Assembly (NCBI RefSeq): GCF_015687155.1
Contig: NZ_JADPQF010000006.1
Span: 246,044-310,043 of the forward strand
From: Aliikangiella sp. G2MR2-5
Lineage (GTDB): Bacteria; Pseudomonadota; Gammaproteobacteria; Enterobacterales; Kangiellaceae
DNA length: 64,000 nt
Direction of reading: 5' to 3'
In this document: one piece after another, positions 44,352-53,949 of the stretch
Numbering within the stretch: position 1 is the first letter of the stretch
Layout: every line of letters begins with the position of its first letter
Notes under the pieces: model-generated
The model's input: only the letters and a program-made list of their open reading frames with translations
Told to the model about the DNA's origin: nothing
Databases searched by the model: none
Translations under genes and position numbers: made by a program

Positions 44352-46236
44352 GCGCTTAAAAAACCCTGTTCTCATCTTGATCTACCTCCTGGTGTTATTA
44401 GGAGGTATTTCGATATTTTTCATGTTATCAGTTGAGTTTCGAGAAGCTAAATTGTTGCTCGAGAATAATCGGCAATTAATGAGAAATACAATTGTAAAAA
44501 CTCTAACAAGCAACATTTCTGACAAGTTAACGAAATACCCAATATCTTCAACAAGTATTGATTCAAACTGGAACAAACTTCCTCTGACCTTTATGGCCAA
44601 CCATAAAGGTCAATGGATTTTTCCCAAGCGATTTTATGGCGAACAAACGAACAGTATTTCGACGCTTTGGAAGTATTACGAATTGGAAAGGAAGCCTGAT
44701 AATGAAGCAAATGATGAGCTGAAGACCGAAAGTGCTAGCAATTCTAAAAAGCTAGAATTAAAGAGCATATCAAATGAAAGTAAGTTAAGAATAGAAGCTC
44801 TACGCAAAGTCAAACTTGCGTTAAATGCTAATGACCAACCCATGATCGCCCAACAAGTCGAAAACTATTTTTCTTTAGTAGAGAACTATCAGCTTCCCGT
44901 ATTAGAAGAAATCATTTCCAGCTTGAGTTTTCTTCAACTGGAGAAAAACGCAAGGTGGAATAACGAACTCATACAACTTATAACCTTTCACGGTTCTTCC
45001 CAAATAACCCCATTGGTAGACTATATTTTTAAGCATAATGATAGACTATCCAATAAGGATGTAGAGCTATCTATTAGTAAAATACAAATCATTTTGGAAA
45101 ATTCCAATATTGACACTAGCTGGTTTAATCAAAGTTCTCGCGAGCTTTGGACACCTAATCTGGTGCTAAATATCAATTCACTTAAAGACTATTCAATTAT
45201 TCAGAATAAATGGATTTCAGTTAGAGCTTCTGAGGACTTGATGCTTTTTCTACCATTTTCAACTGACGCCGAATTAGAAGCAGTGGAAAACACTCTCAAA
45301 TCACAGGGAATTTTGGATAACAACGACAGCCTTGCAATTAGCAACATTATCAATGATGGAGTTATCAAAACTGTTGCAGAATTATCTTTTGATATACAAA
45401 GAGACACATGGAGAAAGCAGGCAGAGCAACAAAACCATTTTTTTATGATCAAAATGGCGCTCACGCTAACGTTTATAATATCACTGTTCATAGTCGTTGC
45501 CTTTATTTCATATAAAAACAAGAAAAAAGCAGAGTTTATCGATTTGCGGGAAAACTTTATAAACCTGGTCAGTCACGAATTAAAGACCCCTTTGGCTTCC
45601 ATTCGAATCATGATTGAGACACTTCAAAAGAGATACGACAAGAATCTTAGTATTAAGAATTACCCTGATAAAATCATTAGTGAAGTCGACAGGTTATGGT
45701 TGATGGTCGACAATTTATTATCCCTAAACCAAATAAAGTCTGGCAAGCTAGAGCTAAATATCGATAAAGTTAATCTCAGCTCATTGATCGAGAGAGTTTA
45801 CGAGAAGCTTTGTGAACATCAATCTAGCAAATTGGTATTTAAAAATAGTATACCAAAAGACTGCTTTAGCTTTGTTGACCCATTATTATTTGAGCTAGTC
45901 ATTATCAATCTATTTTCTAACTCAATAAAATACTGTGATAAATCTGAAGTAAAAGTAGAGATTTCCTATATCTCTCAGAAAAACACCTTAATATTTTTAG
46001 ATAACGCCTGTGGTATCAGACAGGCCGACTGGAACAGAGTTTTTGACGATTTTTATCGTGACACAAGTACTAACTCCAAACAAGGTACCGGCGTTGGTTT
46101 ATCGCTTTGTCGGCAAATAATGAAAGTTCACCAAGGCACCATCACTATCAAAGACTCAAATGAAAACGGTACCTCTTGGGCAATTGAATTGCCCGGTATT
46201 GATAAGTCAAAAAAGGATACAGAACTTGAGCGCTAA
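44344..46236 (+). CDS. Membrane sensor histidine kinase
   Basis: No ATG fits. I choose TTG 44344 just before the first membrane helix (VLILIYLLVLLGGISIFFML); an upstream TTG at 44272 is also possible. A periplasmic domain of about 340 residues follows, with no match that I recognise, then a second helix (MALTLTFIISLFIVVAFIS). HisKA has LVSHELKTPLASIRIM with the phosphorylated His; the ATPase has LFSNSIKY, DNACGIRQADW and GTGVGLSLCRQI. It overlaps the VWA gene by 8 nt and the regulator gene by 11 nt. The unusual overlap with a surface VWA protein suggests that VWA is a ligand or signal partner. Confidence 0.9.
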   Translation: MIKRLKNPVLILIYLLVLLGGISIFFMLSVEFREAKLLLENNRQLMRNTIVKTLTSNISDKLTKYPISSTSIDSNWNKLPLTFMANHKGQWIFPKRFYGEQTNSISTLWKYYELERKPDNEANDELKTESASNSKKLELKSISNESKLRIEALRKVKLALNANDQPMIAQQVENYFSLVENYQLPVLEEIISSLSFLQLEKNARWNNELIQLITFHGSSQITPLVDYIFKHNDRLSNKDVELSISKIQIILENSNIDTSWFNQSSRELWTPNLVLNINSLKDYSIIQNKWISVRASEDLMLFLPFSTDAELEAVENTLKSQGILDNNDSLAISNIINDGVIKTVAELSFDIQRDTWRKQAEQQNHFFMIKMALTLTFIISLFIVVAFISYKNKKKAEFIDLRENFINLVSHELKTPLASIRIMIETLQKRYDKNLSIKNYPDKIISEVDRLWLMVDNLLSLNQIKSGKLELNIDKVNLSSLIERVYEKLCEHQSSKLVFKNSIPKDCFSFVDPLLFELVIINLFSNSIKYCDKSEVKVEISYISQKNTLIFLDNACGIRQADWNRVFDDFYRDTSTNSKQGTGVGLSLCRQIMKVHQGTITIKDSNENGTSWAIELPGIDKSKKDTELER

Positions 46237-46906
46237 GATCTTAATTGTCGAAGATGATGATAACCTAAGAGAAACACTTGCCGATAATTTAGAACTTGAA
46301 GGCTACCGGGTTTTTTCCCATGCTTTAGTCAAAGACGCACAGCAGTTTTTAGCAAACAATAGTGTTGATATCGTGGTGCTTGACATTATGTTACCAGACG
46401 GCAATGGATATGATCTGTGTCGCTGGATCCGGAGCCAGACAGACGTACTTATTCTAATGTTAACAGCCAGAAACCTGGAAAAAGATGTTGTTGAGGGGTT
46501 CATATCAGGAACTGATGATTACGTCAGCAAGCCCTACCGTTCTTCTGAACTAATTCTACGTATTAAAGCATTGTTACGTCGAAAGAGCATTAGCGTAGCT
46601 AGCGAATCACAAGACTTTAATGGTTACCAAGTTAATTGGAATCTAAGAGAAGTGTATAAGGATGGTATAAAAGTACATCTAACTAAAACTGCATTTGAAA
46701 TTCTACTATATCTATTTGAGCATCTTAATAAACCTTGTAGCAGAGAAGAAATTCTAAACTCGGTTTGGGGTAACGAAGTCTACATAGACAATAGAACTGT
46801 CGACAACTTCGTATCAAATTTAAAAAAACAATTAGAACTCATTGAAGGAGCCAACTTTCAAATCAAAACTATAAGAGGAGTTGGATATAGCTTAATTAAG
46901 AGCTGA
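46226..46906 (+). CDS. Response regulator, OmpR type
   Basis: 226 residues from TTG 46226 (AGGA about 9 nt upstream). Receiver domain: ILIVEDDDNLRE (acid pair), DIVVLDIMLPDGNGYDLCR with the phosphoacceptor Asp, TARN and DYVSKPY with conserved Lys. Winged-helix output domain: YQVNWNLREVYKDG, SREEILNSVWG and TIRGVGYSLI. It overlaps the kinase gene by 11 nt and is its partner. Target promoters are not visible here; the VWA gene promoter is a natural candidate. Confidence 0.94.
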   Translation: MSAKILIVEDDDNLRETLADNLELEGYRVFSHALVKDAQQFLANNSVDIVVLDIMLPDGNGYDLCRWIRSQTDVLILMLTARNLEKDVVEGFISGTDDYVSKPYRSSELILRIKALLRRKSISVASESQDFNGYQVNWNLREVYKDGIKVHLTKTAFEILLYLFEHLNKPCSREEILNSVWGNEVYIDNRTVDNFVSNLKKQLELIEGANFQIKTIRGVGYSLIKS

Positions 46907-46932
46907 GTGTTTATCCGTTATAGAAAATTAGC

Positions 46933-47282
46933 AGCGCCCCTAGTAGCGGGTCGGACCACCATAACTAGCCAAATATCTGATTAGGATCTATACAAAATCA
47001 GGATTTTATTCGACTGGTTGAAACTTGTTTTCCTTAAAAGTGTGAAAATTCCTATAAAAACAGAATCTTAAACGATAGAAAGCCACTCGTTTAAGAAATT
47101 TAGAGATATAATTCAAATACTTTGTCAGGTTCGCACTCGTTTGATTTCAAATTAATTGACTCTGACCGCAGCTATTTATTCAATTCAATAAGAGTTGTTG
47201 GGTTATAACCCAACCTACCGAGCTGTTAATCGAGTATTCCTTTTCTCCTTCATTGCGCAAGCTTCATGAAGGCTACGCAACT
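46933..47282. repeat. Long direct repeat, copy 2 (350 bp)
   Basis: Matches 51462-51811 with only a few differences (offset 4529), from agcgcccct to gctacgcaact. It contains the 164-bp core of copy 1 and an 18-bp perfect palindrome gttgggttataacccaac at 47197-47214. No open frame. With copy 3 it brackets the 4.2-kb unit 47283-51461. Confidence 0.9.
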
Positions 47283-47501
47283 TACACATTTGCTAATTTC
47301 CCTTAAACACAGACGAAGTCACCTTTAAGTTAAATCTAAAAAAAGCCAAATAATTTAGAACAATTATCAGGTTTACTAACTTTTTGCTTAGGCCTCTCAA
47401 AAAAAACTGTACATTTGTACAGTTTAATATATGCTATCCAAAATTATTAGGAATACTAAAAATACATTTATCTTCATTATCTAGTTTTAAAAGGGAAAAA
47501 A

Positions 47502-50500
47502 ATGAATTTGATAAAAATAATCTTAATACTTGCTTTAGGAATATCTTCTCAAATCTCTATGGCAAGAAGTTTAAGTGATAGCTTTGAGGGTGATGATGGT
47601 AGTACTGATACAAACACTCCTCCCATAGCTTATGCTGGGGCTGATTTTGTTGTGGCACCAAATGAGGCTGTAGAAATTACGGGCAAAGCCATAGATAAAG
47701 ATGGAAGTATAGTAAGATCTACATGGTTACAAACGTCAGGAATAGAAGTTAGCATATCGAGAAGCATATCTTTGATTTCTCAGCCAAAGATAACATTTAC
47801 AGCTCCAGCAACCAGTGGAAAACTAACTTTTAAATTAATAGTTACAGATGATGACTTTGCTAAAGGCTATGACGAGTTAACGGTTAATGTCGTTGCCAAT
47901 ACCCCACCATCTATTGATGTAGATAATGATTTATTAGCTACTTCTGAGGAAACAATGACACTGACGGGATTGGTTTCAGATGAAGATGGCCAAATTGATA
48001 ATGTAGTATGGGAACAAATATCGGGAACTAATGTTGAATTAATTCAGTCATCATTATCGAACTCTAAAACAGCTGCTACGTTTGTTGCTCCAGTGGTTAC
48101 TGTAGGAGAAAATTTAGTATTCAAAATAACGGCGAGCGACGACTTGGGTGCCTCGGTATCAAAAGAAGTGACTGTCGTCGTAACACCGCCCATTTTAGAT
48201 ACTGGAAAAGAATTAAGAGAATTATTTTCTGAAGTTTTAGCTAACGATACCTTGTCAACAGGGTTACTTCTAGATATTGGCTCTGTATTTACTAAGTCTT
48301 CAATAAAGATTAATAACGGACAGCTATTTACAGGTCCAAGTTTAAATACGGAAGACTTTATAGCTAATTACACAGCTCTGACTAGGTCTGTGATCGATGA
48401 GACCACTATTCAGTTACCAGCAGTAGAAACTATAGACGTGTATATGGAAACGCAAAATGAATCAATAAGTTCTTTGATGCTAGCGGTAGTTCCGTATAAC
48501 AAAGTTCCAGAACAAAATTTGATCGATGAAAATGTTGTAAATGGAATTTATGTAGGGCCTACTAAGACAGAGGAAAGACTTTATAGTGCTACTACTGTTT
48601 TATCTAAAACATGGACAAAAAGCCCTACATTTATTCTTCCTGACTCTTTAGTATTTGGTTCTCAGGGATTGTCGATTTCTAATATGATAATGACTGTCAA
48701 CGGAAACCAATACCCAATAACTAGAAATGTTCCTTTTACTATCAATTTAGATAGTGCTGATAAGCAAGCTCTGTTTGATTATACAATTCAATACACTTTA
48801 GACGATAACATTTATTACGCTAAAGGCCAGTTTGAATACACTTACTTGCCTACTTTGGTTTCAATTGATTCTGAGAGTAACCCAAGTGCCAGAAGCAGCT
48901 CGAATTTAAGGTGCTACGATATGGCGAATATTACTGCGGATTTGTCACATCCAGTAGCTTCTTCAAACGAATATTATAATTATAAGAGCAAATTGCGCTT
49001 AAGAGTATACCCATCACAAGGAACCGTGGAAGAAGCAGAAGATCCCAGTTTCCCAATTGGTATTGATCCGAATGATGTTGAAGACCTATGCCATTATGGC
49101 AAAAATCCAAAGCTTAAACAGGTTTTAGTTTTAGTTGATGGTTTCTCAGCAAAAAATGATAGAAGACAAAATGATATTTATGAAAAGTTTGGTAGTGATA
49201 TAGAGCGTTACAGAGAAATGGGGTTTGATGTGGTTACAGTAAACTACGTCAATAGCCATGCGTACATCCAAAGTAACGGTTACGCTATTAGAAAGTTGCT
49301 AACGAAAAGGATTCCGCAATGGTTCGCTAGTGATGCTGATAGAAGGCTGGTGTTAATTGGGGGAAGCATGGGTACACAAACTGCACGATTTGCAATGAGA
49401 AGTGCTGAAATAGCCGGTGAAGATCATAATGTTAGGTTGTTTGTAGCTTTTGACGGACCTTTTACTGGAGCACATATTCCTTTAGGTTTACAGGTCTCAG
49501 CAAATTTTGGTTCTTTTACTAAAGACGGTAGACGAGCGTTAAGAGGCCTAAATAGCCCGTCATCAAGACAGATGCTGGAAAAATTTTATAAGCGGATAGA
49601 TTCTTCTTATTATAGTTGGTCAAAAGACTCTCTTGGTTGGGATTATTACTATGAAGCAAAAAAATTAGGTCTGCCACAGTTAAGTAGAAATATAGCAATA
49701 AGTAATGGTAGCGGAACAGGTAGTAAATTAGTTAATGACCACCGTGAGAACACTGCCCAAATGATGAACCTGTTAGATGTAGATGACCCAGCAATAATAT
49801 CTAACTTACTGGGAATTCTTCTACCTCTACGTAGCTTTATTCTAATGAAGGTAAGGACAGACCATGAAAACACCGATGTATTTCACGGTAAGATAAAATT
49901 GCTAGGCAGAGTGATAAAGGCCTTAACTGTTAAGCATTATGATAATAGTAAAAGAGATATTGAAGTAGGCTCTTTTAATTATTCTCCACGCCAAATTGCA
50001 GATGCGACTCGCATTTTTGGTAAGAAAATCATGACATCGCCATTTCCATATCACTCATTTATTTCTACCGCGAGTGCTTTAGGTATTACGAATCATCCCA
50101 GCTATGTACCGGCAAAAGACCCTTATGTATTTTCGAGAAGTCCTTTTGATGCTATTTTTTGGGAAAAATGTAGTACAGAGCATGTAACGACAACTCCAGC
50201 TAATAAACCATTTTTGGATAATGAACTAAAAGCTTTTTTAGAAGGTAATGGCTACACTCCTCCCGCTCAGCCTGAGTTACCTGTAAATAAGTGTGGTGTT
50301 GCAGAGCCTCAAACCAAGCCTGTGGCTAAGTGTTCTGTTACCTTTGAAGAAAGTCGCGGTGTTATTAATGCCCTGTTCAGTGCTTCTGGCAGTTATGACC
50401 CAAATGGTAATATAGAAGATTATATTTGGAGGTTTAGTGATGGTACTATGGCAAATGGAAAAATAGTGTCGAAATCATTTGCTCATGACCCACAATTAAA

Positions 50501-50636
50501 TGAAATACATACTGGGTTTGTTAAAGTTACGGACAACGATGGAGAATTTGATGGAGACGTATGCTACATTCAAACGCACTTTGAAATAACTGACCCGCCG
50601 ATTGAAGAGCCTACTGAGGATGGATATCTTGAGTAG
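47502..50636 (+). CDS. Secreted Ig/PKD-alpha/beta-hydrolase-PKD protein
   Basis: 1044 residues. A signal peptide (LIKIILILALGISSQISMA) is followed by two Ig/PKD-like domains (starting PPIAYAGADFVV and PPSIDVDNDLLAT, to about residue 230). A middle region of unknown fold follows, then an alpha/beta-hydrolase domain: KQVLVLVDGFSAKND, GFDVVTVNYVNSHAY and the nucleophile elbow GGSMGTQTARFA (Ser about 621). A C-terminal PKD domain has SASGSYDPNGNIEDYIWRFS. Probably an extracellular esterase or lipase with binding modules. It stands alone with a TetR gene 143 nt downstream in the same repeat-bracketed unit. Confidence 0.75.
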   Translation: MNLIKIILILALGISSQISMARSLSDSFEGDDGSTDTNTPPIAYAGADFVVAPNEAVEITGKAIDKDGSIVRSTWLQTSGIEVSISRSISLISQPKITFTAPATSGKLTFKLIVTDDDFAKGYDELTVNVVANTPPSIDVDNDLLATSEETMTLTGLVSDEDGQIDNVVWEQISGTNVELIQSSLSNSKTAATFVAPVVTVGENLVFKITASDDLGASVSKEVTVVVTPPILDTGKELRELFSEVLANDTLSTGLLLDIGSVFTKSSIKINNGQLFTGPSLNTEDFIANYTALTRSVIDETTIQLPAVETIDVYMETQNESISSLMLAVVPYNKVPEQNLIDENVVNGIYVGPTKTEERLYSATTVLSKTWTKSPTFILPDSLVFGSQGLSISNMIMTVNGNQYPITRNVPFTINLDSADKQALFDYTIQYTLDDNIYYAKGQFEYTYLPTLVSIDSESNPSARSSSNLRCYDMANITADLSHPVASSNEYYNYKSKLRLRVYPSQGTVEEAEDPSFPIGIDPNDVEDLCHYGKNPKLKQVLVLVDGFSAKNDRRQNDIYEKFGSDIERYREMGFDVVTVNYVNSHAYIQSNGYAIRKLLTKRIPQWFASDADRRLVLIGGSMGTQTARFAMRSAEIAGEDHNVRLFVAFDGPFTGAHIPLGLQVSANFGSFTKDGRRALRGLNSPSSRQMLEKFYKRIDSSYYSWSKDSLGWDYYYEAKKLGLPQLSRNIAISNGSGTGSKLVNDHRENTAQMMNLLDVDDPAIISNLLGILLPLRSFILMKVRTDHENTDVFHGKIKLLGRVIKALTVKHYDNSKRDIEVGSFNYSPRQIADATRIFGKKIMTSPFPYHSFISTASALGITNHPSYVPAKDPYVFSRSPFDAIFWEKCSTEHVTTTPANKPFLDNELKAFLEGNGYTPPAQPELPVNKCGVAEPQTKPVAKCSVTFEESRGVINALFSASGSYDPNGNIEDYIWRFSDGTMANGKIVSKSFAHDPQLNEIHTGFVKVTDNDGEFDGDVCYIQTHFEITDPPIEEPTEDGYLE

Positions 50637-50661
50637 CTCTAGTCAATTATATTAGAAGTTT

Positions 50662-50694
50662 GGTCATGAAGTTATAGGAAGAAGCTTCATGACC
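50662..50694. terminator. Hairpin after the hydrolase gene
   Basis: A 10-bp perfect stem ggtcatgaag/cttcatgacc, 26 nt after the stop, without a strong T run. It may be a weak terminator or an operator in front of the TetR gene (50779). Confidence 0.45.
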
Positions 50695-50778
50695 GCATTA
50701 GTATAATTTTCCACAGGTATTTAAAATCATGAGGAATGCAACGTATAATACTTAAAATTTTCTAGCTTTAACGTTCAT

Positions 50779-51417
50779 ATGACTCAAAATAGCAAAAAAG
50801 AAAAAATATTAAACGCGGCCTTAGACATAATAAGCGATGAAGGTCTAAGAGGCTTAACATTTAGAGCTATTGCTAAAAAAGCAGATGTAACACTTGGAAT
50901 AACGACTTATTATTATAAAAGTATTGAAGAGCTCTACATTGATGCTTATGAGTTTTTCGACTCCAAAGTTAATGATGTGTTGGATGGACTTTATCTAAAA
51001 GCAAGCCAACTACTTTTTTCTGAAGGTGAGTTAAGTCAGCTAAAACTTTCACAGCAGCAGAAGATTATTAACGATTTATCGATTTTATTAACGTCTTATG
51101 TAAAATCTCAAGTTTCAACTGAAGCCAAATATAGAAAGATAGCAGCTGCGTTTATGCATGCAGCAATAGTAAATTCAGTCATTAAAAATCATGAAATAAA
51201 GAGACAGCAATCCTTCGTAGAAATGGGAGAAAGATGGTTTTCTCAACTCAATGTTAGCCAGCCTAAAGTTATTGCAAATTTATTCGTTGCTTTGTTAGCT
51301 TTTTTTGAGAGGCAGTTTATTTTATTGCCTGAAAATGATTTTGATTCTGATGGAGTTACCGACTCATTGAAACACTTTTTTACTATGGTTTTTAATAGTG
51401 TAGAGAAATGTGAGTAG
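50779..51417 (+). CDS. TetR/AcrR-type transcriptional regulator
   Basis: 212 residues. N-terminal helix-turn-helix KEKILNAALDIISDEGLRGL then RAIAKKADVTLGITTYYYKS is the TetR signature (about residues 7-50). The C-terminal ligand-binding part is helical and unrelated to named subfamilies that I can recall. It lies downstream of the secreted hydrolase on the same strand. It may control that gene or a remote one. Its stop is 44 nt before the start of repeat copy 3. Confidence 0.87.
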   Translation: MTQNSKKEKILNAALDIISDEGLRGLTFRAIAKKADVTLGITTYYYKSIEELYIDAYEFFDSKVNDVLDGLYLKASQLLFSEGELSQLKLSQQQKIINDLSILLTSYVKSQVSTEAKYRKIAAAFMHAAIVNSVIKNHEIKRQQSFVEMGERWFSQLNVSQPKVIANLFVALLAFFERQFILLPENDFDSDGVTDSLKHFFTMVFNSVEKCE

Positions 51418-51461
51418 ACAATTTGTAGGGTTACACTTCCCTAGTAGCGGCGATCCATAGT

Positions 51462-51811
51462 AGCGCCCCTAGTAGCGGGTCGGACCACCATAACTAGCCA
51501 AATATCTGATTAGGATCTACACAAAACCGGGATTTTATTCGACTGGTTGAAACTCGTTTTCCTTAAAAGTGTGAAAATTCCTATAAAAACAGAATCTTAA
51601 ACGATAGAAAGCCACTCGTTTAAGAAATTTAGAGATATAATTCAAATACTTTGTCAGGTTCGCACTCGTTTGATTTCAAATTAATTGACTCTGACCGCAG
51701 CTATTTATTCAATTCAATAAGAGTTGTTGGGTTATAACCCAACCTACCGAGCTGTTAATCGAGTATTCCTTTTCTCCTTCATTGCGCAAGCTTCATGAAG
51801 GCTACGCAACT
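51462..51811. repeat. Long direct repeat, copy 3 (350 bp)
   Basis: Right-hand partner of copy 2 in the same orientation. Its palindrome is at 51726-51743. Just upstream (51440-51475) the short motif ctagtagcg is repeated three times, and a related cctagtagcg occurs at 56873. Its right edge runs directly into a lectin gene fragment. Confidence 0.9.
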
Positions 51812-52030
51812 AGAAATCAACTATATAAGAATTTTCTCCTTTCCGGACGATATGAATATCATTTTGCGCTTCAATTTGCCAACAAAAGCCCGAACTTCCT
51901 AAAGCTTCCAGAAACATCTGTTTATCACACTCATGGGCAAGGAAATGAGCTAGATCTACAAAGTGACGGAGATCTGGTTATTTATTATGCAAATGGCAAT
52001 GCTTTGTGGGCTTCCAACACTAATTTTTAA
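51812..52030 (+). pseudogene. Fragment of a bulb-type (mannose-binding) lectin gene
   Basis: The frame reads LLSGRYEYHFALQFANKSPN and later LDLQSDGDLVIYYANGNALW before its stop, the repeated L-Q-x-D-G-x-L-V-x-Y...W-A-S-N-T pattern of B-type lectins. Only about 73 residues remain, and the reading frame upstream lies inside repeat copy 3. The gene was probably cut by the repeat or is a decayed relic. Confidence 0.55.
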
Positions 52031-52539
52031 AGCGAAAAAAACATTCAGTCTGCTTAACCATTTAGCAAATGCTTTTCCAACCATGTTGTCGGGATGAAAT
52101 AATGCTAAATCAGTACCGACCAAAATATAACAATAAGGTGAAAAAACATAATTTTTTTCAACTGTGTGAATAATACCGTTCGGCTTTCTATTTGAATCAA
52201 TAAATGTCCTTCGTTTATCTCAGAATCAAAATTTAACGACATAAACTACCATCCTTTTTCATGGATTATTTTCTCAATTGAGATATATGAAACGACACTC
52301 AATTTTTTATCCGAAAACAATTCAAAGAGATTATTTCAAAGACGGATAAAAAACTAGAAATCATGAAATTTTTCCAAATATTTTGACCATAGATAAATTT
52401 TTCAAATAACAACAAAGGTGCAACACTCGACGCTACGGAATCCTCAGCAAATCCGATTCTGTAAGACGTCTCTTCGATTGATGCGACTAACAACATAATA
52501 AGTCGAGAAACAAACGACAAACATCATGGATCCATTACA
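52031..52539. other. Gap before the astacin gene
   Basis: 509 nt without an intact gene. On the minus strand around 52215-52060 an open stretch reads VGTDLALFHPDNMVGKAFAK, bounded by stops, possibly a remnant. The last 150 nt are likely the promoter region of the protease gene. No clear -10/-35 pair. Confidence 0.35.
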
Positions 52540-53772
52540 ATGAAACTACAAACAGGCAAAATATTAATAGGCACTTTATTTTTTCTTGCGGCACAATTTA
52601 GTCTGGCCGACACTAACACTTTAAATTCTTCAGCAATTCAGCCTCAAAAATCTAATCTTAAAAAACATGACAGCATTTGGGGCTACTCCAGTAAAGGGCG
52701 GGAAGTAATAGAAGTCGTCACCGATGACGGACATGTGTTCGAAGCGGTAGACGTTGACGGCTACGTTCATCTGGGCGATATGATTTTGGGAAAGACAGAA
52801 GATATTAAGCAATATGGACTGCGCATTGCCCAAGGTGAAACAGCACCGGATATTGCAGACAATGATTCTCTATTTGATACCAAAGCGGCGATCCGATATC
52901 CATCATCAGGATACAAATGGCCGAATGGAACTGTTCCTTATGTTTATGCATCGAGTCTTGGTTCTAAAGGCAGAAGCGCAATGAACTACGCAATCAACCA
53001 TTGGAACTCAAAAACAAATCTGAACTTTATCCCGAGAACCAACCAATCTAGTTATCTACTTATCCAAGGCGGCGGCGGATGTAGCTCCTGGATAGGCATG
53101 CAAGGTGGTCAACAGGTTGTGACGCTCGCTGAAGGCTGTGGTAATGGCGCAGCAGTCCATGAGCTTGGACACGCGGTTGGCTTTTTCCACGAACAAACAC
53201 GAACCGATCGAGACAACTATGTCACCATTTATTGGAACAACATTCAATCTGGCATGGCATACAACTTTAACAAGATGACTTCAAGCGATGGGCAAAACTA
53301 CGGCAATTATGATTACTATTCGATTATGCACTATCGCACCACCGCTTTTGGTATCAATAATGCGGTAACCATCTGGCCCACTCAAAATGGTGTCGACACC
53401 AATTATATGGGTAACGGAAGTGTTCTATCCGCAACAGATATAGCAGCAGCGGCCGCTATTTATGGCAATGGCAGCGGTGGTGGCGATAGCTACAGTGGTT
53501 CTCTCAGTGGCGCTAATGATTCTGATATTCAACCGAATGGAAATTGGTTTCAATATAGCGGCGGTACTTTAAAAGCGACACTTAGCGGCCCGAGCAATGC
53601 TGATTTTGATCTTAAACTATTTCGATGGAATGGTTCGTGGGTAGAAGTTGCCCGTTCAGAATCGCCTACGTCAAATGAGTCGATTAATTATAATGCGAGT
53701 TCTGGCTACTATTACTTTGAAGTTTATTCTTACAGTGGTAGCGGCAGTTACACACTTAACATTCAAAAGTAA
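52540..53772 (+). CDS. Secreted astacin-type metalloprotease (M12A) with PPC domain
   Basis: 410 residues. Signal peptide (ILIGTLFFLAAQFSLAD), a propeptide of about 100 residues, then the catalytic domain with the zinc motif HELGHAVGFFHEQTRTDRD (His about 207, 211 and 217) and Met-turn YSIMHY (about 261). This is the astacin HExxHxxGFxHExxRxDRD consensus, so activity is expected. The C-terminal 100 residues (NGNWFQYSGGTLKATLSG; SGYYYFEVYSYSGSGSYTLN) are a bacterial pre-peptidase C-terminal domain, usually cleaved or used in secretion. Monocistronic. Confidence 0.92.
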   Translation: MKLQTGKILIGTLFFLAAQFSLADTNTLNSSAIQPQKSNLKKHDSIWGYSSKGREVIEVVTDDGHVFEAVDVDGYVHLGDMILGKTEDIKQYGLRIAQGETAPDIADNDSLFDTKAAIRYPSSGYKWPNGTVPYVYASSLGSKGRSAMNYAINHWNSKTNLNFIPRTNQSSYLLIQGGGGCSSWIGMQGGQQVVTLAEGCGNGAAVHELGHAVGFFHEQTRTDRDNYVTIYWNNIQSGMAYNFNKMTSSDGQNYGNYDYYSIMHYRTTAFGINNAVTIWPTQNGVDTNYMGNGSVLSATDIAAAAAIYGNGSGGGDSYSGSLSGANDSDIQPNGNWFQYSGGTLKATLSGPSNADFDLKLFRWNGSWVEVARSESPTSNESINYNASSGYYYFEVYSYSGSGSYTLNIQK

Positions 53773-53865
53773 TCCTTTTTGATTTAAGTTTCAGAGTAGC
53801 TTGTTGGTCCAAGACCAGATTTACCAAGTTACTCTGAGATCTATAACGCCACAATTTTTCTAATA

Positions 53866-53934
53866 GCGGAATCTAGTTTGTGGAATCTAATTTGCGGAAT
53901 CTAATTTGCGGAATCCAATTTGCGGAATCTAGTT
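53866..53934. repeat. 14-bp tandem repeat, five units
   Basis: gcggaatctaattt and variants at 53866, 53880, 53894, 53908 and 53922. Immediately followed by gcgggttcgcccaacctacc, which resembles half of the palindrome in the long repeats. Too short and uniform for CRISPR. Confidence 0.8.
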
Positions 53935-53949
53935 GCGGGTTCGCCCAAC

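Noticed and set aside
47197..47214. Integron attC site
   Set aside because: The 18-bp palindrome is perfect, without the unpaired bases and R/L boxes of attC, and there is no integron integrase.
46933..51811. Composite transposon with insertion sequences
   Set aside because: The 350-bp repeats contain no reading frame and no terminal inverted repeats; no transposase is found anywhere in the window.
52299..52520. 73-residue leftward protein
   Set aside because: No ribosome site or family; it lies in the likely promoter region of the astacin gene.
53866..53934. CRISPR array
   Set aside because: Units are 14 bp and contiguous, with no spacers and no cas genes in the window.
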